Shown piece after piece: positions 43,483-55,430 of a stretch of DNA of 64,000 bases (positions are counted from its first letter, which is position 1; every line of letters begins with the position of its first letter). This stretch comes from Dipteronia dyeriana (Eukaryota; Streptophyta; Magnoliopsida; Sapindales; Sapindaceae), in assembly GCA_032871835.1 (NCBI GenBank), contig CM065298.1, positions 98,703,891 to 98,767,890 of the forward strand. The letters are read 5' to 3'. A model generated the notes under the pieces. The model searched no databases. It worked only from the letters and a program-made list of their open reading frames with translations, and was not told the origin of the DNA. A program made the translations under genes and the position numbers.

Positions 43483-44929
43483 ATGGCTAGAACTAAGCAA
43501 ACAGCTAAGGTCGCCAAAAAAGGGGATTCTAGCCATAATATGAGGCTGAGAAGAGGTTGAGACAAGGGTAAGAGGCAGATTCCAACATGTTCAGAAAACC
43601 TCAATTTTCTGGGCAGAGTAGAAAAATTCAGTGGGAAGAAGTTCGTACCTGAAAGGGGGATCAACCTGACCGAGTTAGATGCAACACCGATTCCTGGGAT
43701 GGTTCGGGCCTGAGGTTGGGACACCTTTGTTCAGAGGCCTGCCAAATATTGCCCTCAAATTGTAAAGGAATTATATGTAGGGGTTGTCAAGCATAATTAC
43801 AATTTAGGGAGTCTGGTGTTGGTTTGTGGTAAAGCAGTACGCATCAACTCAGGTGACATTAATAGGCACTTTAGAACCACACTTCCGGACGACACAATTG
43901 CCATGTTCAAGGGGTCCTCGGCTTGACGTTTTCACTACGATGAACATTGACCTATCCAACAGTTTGGTAGCTCAATCGATGGAATTCTGAAATTCCAGGT
44001 CCAACCCGATCAAGCAGAAGAGGTTGCGTATAGAGCTTGCCTTCTGGCACATCTTCATTTCACACTCTTTAAGGCCGTGCGGACATGGTACTACAATGGC
44101 CTACGATGTGGCCACCTTCTCTACTGCCTTCAGCATGGACATCCTTTCGATGTACAGGTAGTAGTTAAGATGGAGATTCTCAAGGCAGCGAGAGATAAGA
44201 CAGGAAAGGAAACAATGGTGTTCCCTTGTCTGATAACCTTTTTCTGCCATGATGCAAGAGTTGACATGTCGACCGATGAGTTTATAGAGATCTGGCCTGA
44301 CTTTAGGATCCGTACATGGTATTCACTATTTCTCTGACAAGGTCTAATGAGATCCGACAAGGATATGGCAGTCAGCCAAAGAAGAAAAGAGCCAGAGTGG
44401 TCCAGGATGAGTCAGATAAGGAGGACAAGAGATCCGACCAAGGTGAGTAAACAGAGAATGATTCGGAAGAGGATCCAGACTATAGTATAGGTAATGATGA
44501 GAACCTCCCTAGTGAGACCCGTGACTCAATACTGCAACATCTGCATTGGATCGAGCAGAGGTTTATGGCCAAGACAGATTTGGTTGACGCAGGGTTCCGA
44601 CATGATGTTATGGAGTTGAGACAAGAGCTCAACCTCCGGCCATATGAGAGAGAGAGAGAGATAAAACCAGTTTTATATACATGGCACCCATATCCAGCTC
44701 CGGGTTACAAGTTCCAGGGTCCGGATACCTATATCCAGTTCCAGGATACCAACTCCCATTTCCAGTTCACCCGATCGGTGGACCACGAGTTTCAGAAGAG
44801 GACGCTGTTGTCCTTAAGGTTATGAAGATATCAGGAAAAGAGGTAGAGGAAAGAGCAGCAGTCGAGGCTGGTTGGAAAGGGAAAGATCCGATGCCCGGGA
44901 CCTCATGGCTACCACCACCTCCTTCATAG
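43483..44929 (+). pseudogene. Athila-associated plant transposon protein with H3-like N-terminus
   Basis: The ATG at 43483 starts MARTKQTAKVAKKGD, similar to the histone H3 tail. The central domain carries KFSGKKFVPERGINLTELD, IVKELYVGVVKHN and NSGDINRHF, later FPCLITFFCHDARV. This resembles the 'putative plant transposon protein' domain (PF20167, from memory). Near 44376 the motif PKKKRARV looks like an SV40-type nuclear localisation signal. An acidic region, a helical segment QHLHWIEQRF and a proline-rich tail follow. Stops near 43558 and 43711 and frame changes near 43925-44070 and after 44330 make it a pseudogene. It lies between the promoter-like block and the second purine-rich motif. 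Confidence 0.65.
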
Positions 44930-45972
44930 TTGTTTAGCTCCATATTGATGATTCTTTTCTAGACTTGTTTAAAGCTTTCTAGTACTTTTATTTTATTTTT
45001 CGTACCTTGCATATTTTATTTTGGATATCTTATCTTTATAGTTTTTTTATCTATCTTATTGCTTTATGGTTTAGAAATAAGGGTGTACGATGTATTTTGA
45101 CATGGTTGATGTTTAATTACCATTGAGAGCTTTAAATGTCATCTTGATCAAGCTTTTGTGCATTTTGTTTTATATTGTACGGTTGTGTTGTTTTGTGGTG
45201 TAGGGGTCTTTTTTGTCGGGCTCTCATTGTCAATTTTTGGGACAATGTTGAGTTTAGGTTTGGGGGTGTCAACGCCAGTGTCGTTATCTTAATTTATATT
45301 TTTATTTCGAGTTATCGTTATTTTTTAGTCCAATTTTTCAAAAAGTCGTATGGTCAAAATTTTCGAGCTGTAAGTAGCTTGGGTGTGATGCTTTGAATGT
45401 GTATCTGTGTGAGAGTTTATTTATGCATAATGTGCTAGATTGCGCATCTTGGTGTCGTTCTAGGGTCTCACTTGCACTTCATGGGTTTGTCCCATCCTTT
45501 TGTGTTCAAGTTGAGGGAACTTGGTGCTCAAACACCTCGTTCTAATAGTGGAGACCACCTAGTGAGTTCACAAACACATGCCTTAAAAAGCTCATTTAAG
45601 TGTTATCATTGTTTCATCTTCAACACTTATCTTGTCATGCGCATCATTTGTCATAGGACATTACATTGCATTATTTGTGTGGATTGCTTGATAGATATTT
45701 GCATTCCCTTGATAGATGAAATGGTGGAAATGATTTTAGGAAATGTGTATAATTGAATCATGCTTGATTTTATGCAATTCTTGTTTATCAATTAATATTA
45801 ATATATTATGCTTGAATCATTTGAATGCTTGATAGTAGTTTTGCACTACTACACTAGTACACTTCTAGTCTTCAACTTCTACACGACTGCACAGCTCTCA
45901 CATCTACTGCACCTGTGTAGAATGTTGTAATATTAATATATTATTATTTGTGAATTGTGATTATAGGTCTAG
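44930..45972. other. 3' end of the Athila-like element and spacer
   Basis: This T-rich sequence includes the second taggtttgggggtg motif at about 45255-45270. I could not place a 3' LTR. The open frame at 45472-45756 is not recognised. The hAT gene starts after it. Confidence 0.4.
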
Positions 45973-46925
45973 ATGTCAACATTAGATGCAGATCAGACAT
46001 TGAATCAGAATAAGGATTCTGCATGGCGTTATTTTAGTTGCCCTATTGCTAACGATAAAATTACAACAAAATGCAATTTTTGTGGTAAAGTGTCAAAAAG
46101 AGGAATATTTCATGCCAAGCAATATTTAGCAGCATGTTCTAAGAATGTCACACATTGCGCCTGTGTTCCAGAACAAGTAAAAGAGGAGATCCTAGATTAT
46201 ATGCAGAAGAAAAAGCATGAGAAAGAAGATAAAAATTTGGCATCAAAAGATGAATATGATTCCTTCGGCATTGGTGAAGGAGATGATTTGGAGATGCTTT
46301 CTAATAAAAAATGATCATTTGGTACAATAGTAACTCCAACAAGTGGAAGTGGAAGCAACAATGAAAGCATTAGTTTAAATAAAATGCCAAAAAAGACAGG
46401 TCCACTACATTTGTACTACAACTCCTCAAGGGAAACAAAGTTGGGTGAAACTGATGCTGTAAAAATGGAATTAAGGGACCAAGTTTGTAAGAGTTTTGCA
46501 AGATGGATGTATGATGCGGGGATCCCATTCAATGCTTTGAAGTATCCTAGCTTCAATTCATTTTGTGAGGCGGTTGGACAATATGGTCAGCTGTCAAACC
46601 ACTGTCTTATTATGAAGTTTGGGTTCTGGTGTTGAAGAAAGAGGTGGAACTCACCCTTGATGCAGTGAAGGAGTAGAAAAATGAATGGTAGACTCATGGA
46701 TGTTCGATTCTATCGGATGGTTGAAAGGACCGAAGAGAAAGGACATTGATTAATTTCTTAGTCAATAGTCCTAAAGGAAGTATGTTTGTTGAGTTCGTTG
46801 ATGGTTCAGCATATGCTAAAACCTCTGAGAAACTGTTTGACCTACTAAGTCAATTTGTGGAAAAGGTTGGTGTAGAGATTGTAGTCAAGTTGTCACCGAT
46901 AATGCTTCAAATAATGTTTTGGCAG
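45973..46925 (+). pseudogene. hAT transposase, BED finger and catalytic exon
   Basis: MSTLDADQTLNQ leads into a BED-type zinc finger, WRYFSCPIANDKITTKCNFCGK with a following His. A charged linker follows, then LRDQVCKSFARWMYDAGIPFNALKY and the DUF659-like region with CSILSDG, LINFLVNSPKGSMFVE and SQFVEKVG. The frame is the same before and after the stop at 46312-46314. Further stops near 46676, 46691 and 46723 stand at or next to tryptophan-type codons (tag, tga). A frameshift near 46895 precedes a VTDNAS-type motif, and a gt donor follows at 46926. DNA binding and cut-and-paste transposition would be its role. Confidence 0.8.
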
Positions 46926-47037
46926 GTACTTATTTATATTTTTTATTTTATTTAACTTATTAGTTATGACTTATGACTTATGAATCTAATCTTTATATAT
47001 CATACATATACTAACACATTTGTTTATCATAAAAGGG

Positions 47038-47091
47038 AAGTATTTTGAGGTAAAATATCCCAACTTGTTTTGGACCCGATATGCTATAGGG
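47038..47091 (+). pseudogene. hAT transposase exon, interrupted
   Basis: After an ag acceptor near 47035, GKYFEVKYPNLFWTR is readable and is typical of DUF659 hAT transposases. The frame breaks at 47092, where an insertion begins. The expected continuation (DAHCLDLILEDIFKL) is at 49603. Confidence 0.75.
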
Positions 47092-47708
47092 AAAATAATA
47101 CACGCGCAACGGAAGCGTGAGAAAATTTAATAAAAATTAAGGTTTGCGTATAAATAACAAAAAATTCCTTTGACTAACAAGAACCTTAACCATATATTAA
47201 TTGATGTATATAAAAAGTGTCGCACATTTTTCTCGTGACGATTGAACAAGCACCAAATTGATTCCTTAAGATCTTCCAATCCAATCACGAATGTGAATCA
47301 CCTAGGAGTGTGGGTTCCCTTTCTTTTAATCGTATACCTGAGGATGGAAACAAACAAAATCTTCTTCTTTGTTAGTTACAATAATCCTCCAAGAAGAAAA
47401 CAAAGAACGTTAGATCACTTGTGAATTATCAATCTATTTGATTGAAACTCGATTGAAACTTGATTCGATGTTGTACACAAAACCTTTTTATGTAAAGGCT
47501 ACTAGTGTACTATCGAAAACTAAACGTTCTTTCTTCCTATTTCTTCTTTCCCGAATCACACACTATTTCTTAGAGTTGATCGAATTTTATCTAGAGTAAA
47601 ATCATATTTTTCTCCCTTAAAATTCCTATGATGGCCAAATTCTTCTCTTAGAAAAATAGGGCTGGCCGAAATCTCTCTATGAAATTGCTTTGGCTGGCCG
47701 AAATTAAT

Positions 47709-47804
<96 letters not shown>

Positions 47805-49602
47805 GGAACATAAATTCTCTTCTAAGAAGGATTTACTTGGTTGGCAAGAATCCTTTCCTTAAGTGAATTTATTTGGTAGTTAAGAATCCTTATCTAAAAG
47901 GAATTATATCCTATTATATATATGGGTTATATATATACATATATGGGTTGGCCGAAATTTCATAGAATATATTTTAGGAGACTTAATTCTTTTCCTAATT
48001 AGGATTTACTTGGTAGTTAAGAATCCTTTCCTTAGGTAGATTTACTTGGTGGTTAAAAATCCTTTTCGAAAAGGAATTCTATCTTACACTAAGACTCCTA
48101 ATCCAAATCAATAGTGTATTTGTAACCATATTAAAGACTTCCTAATTTGATTAGATAAATAATTCATTTTATTTATCTACTTATCAAATATATTCTTTAA
48201 CATTAATTATACTACCAACAATAGTATAATTTTAGGAGACAATCTCCTACTAGGAAAAAAATTTTGACTTTTAATTAAATAATTAATTAATCACCAAATT
48301 AATTAATTTCCATTTAATTAATTAATAAAAATATATAATATAATTAAGCTATTCTAAATAGCCTTGCCGCCCAACACATATATATATGGGCCAATATATT
48401 ATTTTATTATTTTATTAAATCCATTTGACCTTTATAAAAAGTCCACATGTGAACTATACTCATTCTTACAAAAAGAAACAAGTCCACATGCCTCATTACA
48501 ATTCTAGATGGACCCTTAATTTGGTCCGGTAGAATATATCAAGTGATCCATACAAGTTCGTGTGGATTGGGGATCTTGACAGGCTATCTAAATTTAAGCT
48601 CCAATAGACACAACTCAATCACAATCAACAAATGATTCACTTAGGTCCAATCTATTTAATTTTAGTTCATTCCACTAAAGAACTAAAATTGAACTCTTAA
48701 ATAAAGATAGAATAAGTTGATGTTACTCATTCATACCCTAGACAACCTTATTGGAGAAAGTGTGTTCTCGTGAAGAATACCAGTAATTGCCAAGAGCTCA
48801 TAGACCGTATATAGCTCTCCAAGTTACCATATTTACTCATATGACCACATTTTGAACTTGGATATTTTGACTTGTCCAGAAGCCATGTTTCAATAGACAC
48901 TATTGAAAACTTAACGTTAAGATTTAATATCCAATACCTCAAAACATCCATATGATGGTATTCTACTCTCATTTAATAAATGGAGCCACGATGTCCATAT
49001 CTATAAATGAAGTCCTCTATCGATTAACAAACGAATACCACCAAACTATCGAGGATAGACTATGTTATATAATCGTACTCATTGATAACTCAAATGATGA
49101 CACTTGCAACCATAAGTTCATCATTTATCTCAGGATTGAAATAGACTCTCCGATTGTCTTCAAATGAAAACTTTTATCCATTGACGGTTCTAGATAAAGT
49201 GTTTCATTTTGATCATATTCAATGCACCCAATGCACTAGATTCTTTTGCCTAAAGACACCTCACTTTGATGATTTTAGACTCATCATAACACATTTGATC
49301 TCATTCAAATGCTAGCAAAAGAATCTACAACTTTGACAAGATAAAGGTGCTCAACCTTTTATCTTAAGTTGTGAATATTATTCAAGACTAACTAAAGAAT
49401 TGTGTTTACCTCATACATATCTAGATGTATGAACAATTCTTCTTTTCTCATAGTCTTTTGACGTTATGATTGTTTACTTTTGATAATTATAATAATTAAA
49501 CTATAAATACTATAAGATTTGTTACACTAGAAATCACTTTATTAATATGAAAAGATTGTCAATTACATTATTACACTCTTGTTATCGAGCATAATCCTAA
49601 CA
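47092..49602 (-). mobile_element. LTR-like insertion (2.5 kb) in the hAT gene
   Basis: The insertion starts tgctatagg and ends cctaaca, so on the minus strand it runs tg to ca like a solo LTR. Inside are a long ca/ta microsatellite, degenerate repeats of a gatttacttggtagttaagaatcc unit near 47827-48075, and AT-rich sequence. I found no coding domain, so a solo LTR is more likely than a full element. I could not find a convincing TSD (cgata on the left, tgtga on the right). Confidence 0.5.
47719..47804. repeat. (CA)n(TA)n microsatellite
   Basis: A run of about 31 ca units is followed by about 11 ta units. The open frame across it encodes only Cys-Val repeats. Confidence 0.95.
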
Positions 49603-50300
49603 TGTGATGCACACTGCTTGGATTTAATCTTAGAAGATATTTTCAAGCTGAAAAAAATGAAGCAAACATTTGAGAGGGCCATTATGGTTATCAGTTTCAT
49701 CTATAGCCGAACCGGTGTGGTGAACATGTTGAGAAAGTATACAAATATGAAGGAATTGCTAAGGCCTGCAAAAGCAAGATTTGCAACCGCATTTATAACG
49801 TTGTCCAGAATTCATAGTAAAAAAGCCAACCTTAGTAGGATGTTTAATTCCGATTAGTGGGCAAAAAGCAAGTCGGCTAAAGAAGTGGGGGCTAAAAGAA
49901 TTTGGAAGTTATGTTAATGCCATCGTTTTGGAACAATGTGGTGTTTGCCCTTAAGATAGTCGGTCCTTTTATAAGTGTGTTTCGGTTGGTGGATGGTGAG
50001 TGGAAGCCTCCTATGGGTTATATCTATGAGGGTATGGATAGGGCCAAAGAAGCCATTGCCAAATCTTTTGGGGGTGAAGAAAGTAGATACGGAGAAATTT
50101 TCAAATTGATTGATAATAGATGGAATATTCAGCTTCATCGCCCTCTACATGGAGTCAGGACTTGAACTCGAAATTCTTCTACAATACTAGACCTATTGAT
50201 GACGAAGTGGCAACTGGATTGTTTACATGCATATAAAGGTTTGTCCCAGATGTAGAGTCACGATGTAAAATTGATATGGAGCTCTCCAAGTATAAGAGAG
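49603..50300 (+). pseudogene. hAT transposase, middle exon remnant
   Basis: CDAHCLDLILEDIFKLKKMKQTF, then ISFIYSRTGVVNMLRKYTN, LLRPAKARFATAFITLSRI (49579-49857) and, in another frame, VVFALKIVGPFISVFRLVD and PPMGYIYEGMDRAKEAI (49902-50165). These follow the usual order of DUF659-type hAT transposases. A stop at 49855-49857 and frameshifts near 49860 and 50150 are present. Confidence 0.75.
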
Positions 50301-50455
50301 CTGAAGGACTATTTGGTAGTCCAATGGCCATTAGAATGAAAGGAAAGAAATCATCAGGTATATATCTTTTTATTAAAACATGTATTCAATTTATGTATAT
50401 TTATATAACAAATAACACATGTATTAATATTTATTAACGATTTTTAATTAACAGC

Positions 50456-51144
50456 TGAGTGGTGGGATTCATATGGCACTTCTACACCAACTTTGCAAAA
50501 CTTTGCCATAAAGATTCTTAGCCTCACTTGCAGTTCATCTGGGTGTGGACGAAATTGGAGCGTTTTTGAACATGTAAGTATATCTTTTTATTTTTTTAGA
50601 GTATTTTTATTTACAATTTAGATTATAATCTAAGTATTCTTACTTTTGTATGCATATATTATTGCAACTTCATAGCAAAAGGAGAAATAGGCTAGCTCAA
50701 AGTCGTTTAAATGACTTGGTGTTCATAAAATACAATAGAGCACTGAGGTGTCGATATTATTTGCGTGACACCATTGATCCCATCTATTTAAATGAAATTG
50801 ATGATAACAATGAATGGTTGACTGAGAGGTTGGATGATGAGAATGAAGGAGATGATGAACTTGTTTTTATGGAAGAAGATAATTTGACTTGGAATGATGT
50901 TGTTACAGCTGTAAGAGTTGGACAGTCTAGTTATCGATTTAGATCGAGAGAGGCTTCTTCATCAAGGGTACCACAACAATCTCAAGTTCGGTCATCACTT
51001 CGACTAGTAGATGAGGAGGAAAGTGAAAAAGATACTGAATGGGAAGATAAGGGAAATCAATTTCAAGAAAGCGATCTTCAAGAAGGGATTGGAGGGGATG
51101 ATGATTTGATATTGATTTCGATGAATGAACTTGTCATTCTTTGA
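50456..51144 (+). pseudogene. hAT transposase, dimerisation domain and tail
   Basis: AEWWDSYGTSTPTLQNFAIKIL and SSSGCGRNWSVFEH (50456-50572) are the hAT C-terminal dimerisation motif. After an apparent intron (gtaagt near 50574), KRRNRLAQSRLNDLVFIKYNRAL and NEWLTERLDDE (50650-51144) complete it, ending in an acidic tail. This part is uninterrupted. I did not locate the element's TIRs. Confidence 0.75.
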
Positions 51145-51524
51145 ATTGTGATGATTTTAATTGTTTTTGCAACTTTAATTCCCTTTTGAACTATGAATTA
51201 TGATGCTAATTGTTGTTTTTATTAATAATAATGTGTGAAGGATAGTTTTAAAATTAGTCATTTGAAAAATAATGGATAACTTAGGTTTATACATGTTTTT
51301 ATAAAAAAGTTGCGTCTAGCTTCATTCGGGAGTGTGCCTCGCCTTGTACCTAGTGCCTCAGGCTATAGGGGCATGTTGCTCATTGTTGCGCTTAACGCCT
51401 CTGACAACTATGCCTTTGCCAACCATGAAATAATCAATATGTTCAATTTTAATTCATTAAAATTAAGACACAAAAGGAAGCTGATAAAACCAAGAACAAC
51501 ATAAGACTATATAACCTATGGTCA
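51145..51524. other. Spacer between the hAT gene and the secreted-protein gene
   Basis: A GC-richer patch near 51310-51420 has repeated gcctc words (gtgcctcgccttg, gtgcctcaggct, aacgcctctg). It may be a hAT subterminal repeat. The open frame there is not recognised. Confidence 0.35.
51507..51516 (+). promoter_or_regulatory. TATA-like box of the small secreted-protein gene
   Basis: The motif actatataac lies 9 bp before the first ATG (51525). With a usual TATA-to-start distance of about 30 bp, transcription would begin near 51540, so the ATG at 51564 would be the first one on the mRNA. Confidence 0.4.
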
Positions 51525-51563
51525 ATGATCATACAAGAAAGAGCAAAGAAACTCAACAAAAAC

Positions 51564-52042
51564 ATGGGCAGTAACTACCTGCTTCTCTGCCTACTTATCA
51601 TGTTTATGATTCAATATTCCTATTTGGAGGGTGTTAAAGCATTGAAAAGTGAAAAGCTCTACAGTAGGTGCTCCAATTGTGATTCAAGCCAATGCCTTGC
51701 AAGTGAAACTTATCCCCACATCATAGCATTTGATGGTAGGCTCGTTGCCGGCGCCTTGCAATCCGACTATGTCAATTCCAATGACAGAGGACTTTATTTA
51801 GTGCATGATGTCAAAGGTGGTCAATCAAAACAATATAATGCTTATTTTGGCTGGAAATCTACTTCTGGTTCAGCTTATGGATACCAAAGGTAATTGCAGA
51901 GTTAAAAACTTTATACTTCAAACTTATATCTCTCTCTGACTAAACTCAACCACAAAATGATCATAGGTCGATCAATGATCACAATGGGTCGGGGATCGTG
52001 ATGGTTAATATATGTACTAAAACACAGCAGCATCCTAACTAG
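51564..52042 (+). CDS. Small secreted protein, two exons, family not recognised
   Basis: From the ATG at 51564 the protein begins MGSNYLLLCLLIMFMI, a good signal peptide with cleavage near residue 26. An earlier in-frame ATG at 51525 adds 13 polar residues and fits less well. The mature part has CSNCDSSQC, then IIAFDGRLVAGALQSDY and a Gly/Ser/Tyr-rich end. Exon 1 ends at 51889. A 77-nt intron (gtaatt to catag, 51890-51966) joins in frame to exon 2 (to the stop at 52042), giving about 133 residues. With exon 2 the mature protein has four cysteines; read through, it stops at 51893 with three. The gene is uninterrupted, unlike everything around it. I cannot name the family. Confidence 0.55.
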
Positions 52043-52750
52043 AGCTTGACAAGAATTGCACTAGAAAATTTTGACAAGCATACCTCTTTTCTTGGTATTC
52101 TTTCAATTAACCAAACCAAACCAAACCCATCAAAACCCATCATCCAAAAATCAAGAAAATCACAAAAAAAAAATTGATTCAGACGAAATTCACAAAACCC
52201 ATCATAAATGAATCAACACAAAATAAAAAAAAAGATTCAAAACTAGTAGTACCTGTTGAAGAAGCAAAGAGGTTCGGAAATAGTCGAGATTCAGAAATAG
52301 TCATCTAAGTGAGACGAATGACCGATATGCTTCGTCGGTGATGTGTTGACGGCGGCGAGAGTGGGATGGAGACTTGGATGAAGATTGAGGCGAGAGTGGG
52401 ATGGGAGTGAAATTGTGAAAGGAGACGTTGAAAGAAGACATTAAACCTTATTTTTTTTATATAAAAAACCTAGATATGGATGGTTTTTTTAAGGGTCCAA
52501 ATTATATTCGTTCAAGATCTATAACTGACCCGCAATTATTGTAGGTTTGATTGGACAAAATCCATTTGGATTCATAATAGATATGGGTTAGATATAAACT
52601 CAATCCAAAACACATGGATCTGGACAAGATCCAATGGACCCAATCCATTTTGCCATCCCTGCCTAAATTCCCAACTTCAAAATTTCACCTTTACTAAATG
52701 CCCTAAATTTAAAACAACTCATTATCTATCCACTCCCTCATAAAAAAAAA
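52043..52750. other. Spacer with a hAT MITE-like end
   Basis: Near 52480-52661, sequence rich in ccaatggatc words ends in ttttgccatccctg. On the minus strand this gives cagggatggcaaaa, a common hAT MITE terminus. I did not find its other end. The rest shows no frame with recognisable content. Confidence 0.35.
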
Positions 52751-54128
52751 GGGGAGAATTCTTTTTTAGTCCCTATAATTTGACCTAATACACAAACTGA
52801 TCTCCCAGTTTTGAGCTTTATCGTGACAGGTCCCTAAAGTTTCAAACAATCTCAATTTCAGTTTCTGCCGTCCAATTCCGTTAGGATTTTAGAAGATTTC
52901 GATAATATTGCAAGAGTAAAATTGTAACTTATTAAATTAATGGTATATTAATAATTGAAAAATTAAAAAACAAATAAAAATTGATTTACTAAATAAATTA
53001 ATATTAAAACTTTAAACTAATAAAATAAAAATCGATTTACACAACCAATTTTCACATCACCATCTCTTCTTCTTACAAACTTCTTCTTTCAAACTTCACA
53101 TCTTCTTCACCAACCCACCGCCAAACCCAGCTCTTCGCGCACCACCCACTGCCCATTCCAACCCATAAACACCATCGAACCACTACGAACACAACCCAAA
53201 CTCACTCACTCTCTCTCTCTCTCTCTCTCTTCCTCTCCCCTCGCGATCTAGTTAAAAACAAAACCAAAAATCATCAAGAACAAACAAAATCGATCCCGCC
53301 GTCTCGATTCACACCAACTTCGAATCGATCTCCCTCGCTGCTGTGATTCATACCCAACCCCGAATCAATCTCGCCACCGCCGCGATTCACACTAGCTCAC
53401 AGACTATTCAAATCGATTCTTCTCTATCTCAACTCATAAATCTTCTCTATCTCATTCAACTAGTTAAAGGTTCGATTTGATTTACTGAGTGTGTGGGTAT
53501 TATTGGTTTGATTTCTGGTGGGGTTGTGGTTGTTGATGGGTTTGCTATGTGGTTTCTGATTTTATATGTTTGGGGTTTAAGGGTTCTGATTTTTTGGTTT
53601 GAGGGTGGTGGGTCGATCAACACTGGTGAGGGTGGTGTGTTTGTGGCTAGGGTTTGGTGACTGATGTTGAATGTGGTAGGTGTTGAATGTGTTCAACACC
53701 AGATAAGGTGATGAATAGATCAATAATTTTAGGTTTCAGTCTGAGTTTGATTTGGCTCACAGATCAATTTTTTTTATTTTGTGTTCAGTGTTTAAATTTG
53801 CATTGATGGATTGAATCTGGGCTATATGGGTTGGGGGTTTGATAGAATGAAAGGTCTGAGTAGATAAGGTGGAGATCGATGGTGATTGGGACACTAGGAA
53901 CCCAAACATTTTTATTTTTTTATTTTATTTTATTAAAATTGTTTGTATTTTTTTAAAATTGTTTGAAACAAAAGTCAGGGGCAGCAAGGTCATTTGACCC
54001 TTTGACATGTCAGATTTTACTTTTTCAATGGAAAATTTAGCCGAAGGACTAAACGAGGTAATTCTTAAAACTGAGGGATCAATTTGTGTATTATGTTAAA
54101 CTAGAGGGATTAAAAAGGAATTCACTCT
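52751..54128. mobile_element. Non-autonomous MULE-like element (1.38 kb)
   Basis: The ends are long inverted repeats: the left from ggggagaattcttttttagt, the right ending aaaaaggaattcactct. They match well through the segment encoding taatacacaaa and agttttgag. The flanks are A-rich (aaaaaaaaa at 52742-52750, aaaaaaatc at 54129-54137), consistent with a diverged 9-bp TSD. The interior has a GC-richer block at about 53100-53420 with a ct microsatellite (about 53207-53231). It also has repeated words such as cgattcacac and cgaatc. It has no transposase. Confidence 0.7.
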
Positions 54129-54137
54129 AAAAAAATC

Positions 54138-55430
54138 AGTTTGTTTGTGTTTGATAAAATCTGGTAAGCGGACCCTCCTCGTGCTCTATCACCATCCACG
54201 CTTACCACGTCCACCTCGTCCGCGAGTCCCCGAATTCAGAGAAATTGAATATGAAGAAGTAAGTCGGAGAGCCTGAGTCAAGTTGGGCAATGTGAAGATT
54301 ATCACAAGGGTAATCTTGTCACCTACTGTGGACCACAATGGTGGCTAATATGCTTCACGCTGATGTGGTTTTGATGAGGGAAGGTGAAGAATGTCACTGG
54401 TTTGTCAATGGGTCTGTTTACTGTCGAGCTCTGTGCCAAAATTTCAAAGTTTTGATTTTTTTTTTTAAATCATTTTAATTTTCCTTCTTTTTTTTTTTTT
54501 TTTTTGCATTATTAGATCTGGGTTTATGTTGATTTTGTGATTCATTTGTTGGTGTGGTTGGTTTGATTAGATTTCTTGCATAGTGAGTGGATTTTACTTT
54601 GATTTGTTACAGAGTGAGTAGATTTTACTTGGATTTTTCGAGCACATCGTGTGCAAGCATTGAAATGGGCCAAAGAGAGGTTCACTGATCCCATTGAAGG
54701 CCATTGCAGAAGTAGAACGGTCAGGATTTTTACAAGCGATTTTAGATGCAAAATCTGGTGCTGATGTCAATACCCTGATGGCCTGATGGTTCCAGTTGAA
54801 GAGTTGTTTGATGTCTGTCGGGTCGTAATCGAACAGTTCAAGAGATTATCCCAAGAGCTTTGGGGCGCTTTTACATAGGCCCTTACATCAATAAGTTTTA
54901 TGAGCTACTTGATTGTTGATTACTTATATTCATTCATCATCATCTTTGTTGGTTATCGAATACCATTCTCTAATTTTTGTAAAAGGAGAATCATGGCGTT
55001 TTTATTGGGTTTGGAGAGAATCTTCATCGACCGAGTCATTTCAATTGCATTGGCTTCAATTCTTTTGGGGTAAAATTTCTGGTAAAAAAAAAAATTGGGA
55101 GCTGGCATGTGGTAATTAAGTTTTTGTGTTTTGATGAATTTGTGTGTGCCAGGTACAGAGTGCGAAACCGATAAATATTGATCCAAGATTGTATATGACA
55201 AAAAAAGCTGTTGTTTTTTGGGTTACCCATAAGATGATTGTCCCAACAGCTTTCAAGCTCTTTACAGGTGGCGTTTCTTGCCTTTTCTTTTCGAATTTGT
55301 TTTATCATGTTGAGTTTGCATACATATATGTCTGTACTTGTGACCCTTTTATTAATTTATTGTCTGATTATGTCTGTCCGATGATCATCCGTTGAGATTT
55401 CATATTTGGGTGTTTGGACTTTGATTTGAG
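54138..55430 (+). other. Possible host gene fragments, not identified
   Basis: Short stretches look exon-like: near 54655-54770 (ALKWAKERFTDP, LKAIAEVERSGFLQAILD in another frame) and near 54993-55070 (MAFLLGLERIFIDRVISIALA). Another lies near 55154-55267 (KPINIDPRLYMTKKAVVFW), between ag and gt sites. I could not join them in one consistent frame or name a family. They may be remnants of a gene broken by the nearby MULE, or chance. Confidence 0.25.

Noticed and set aside
47556..47783. Cys-Val repeat frame
   Set aside because: It is a translation of the ca microsatellite.
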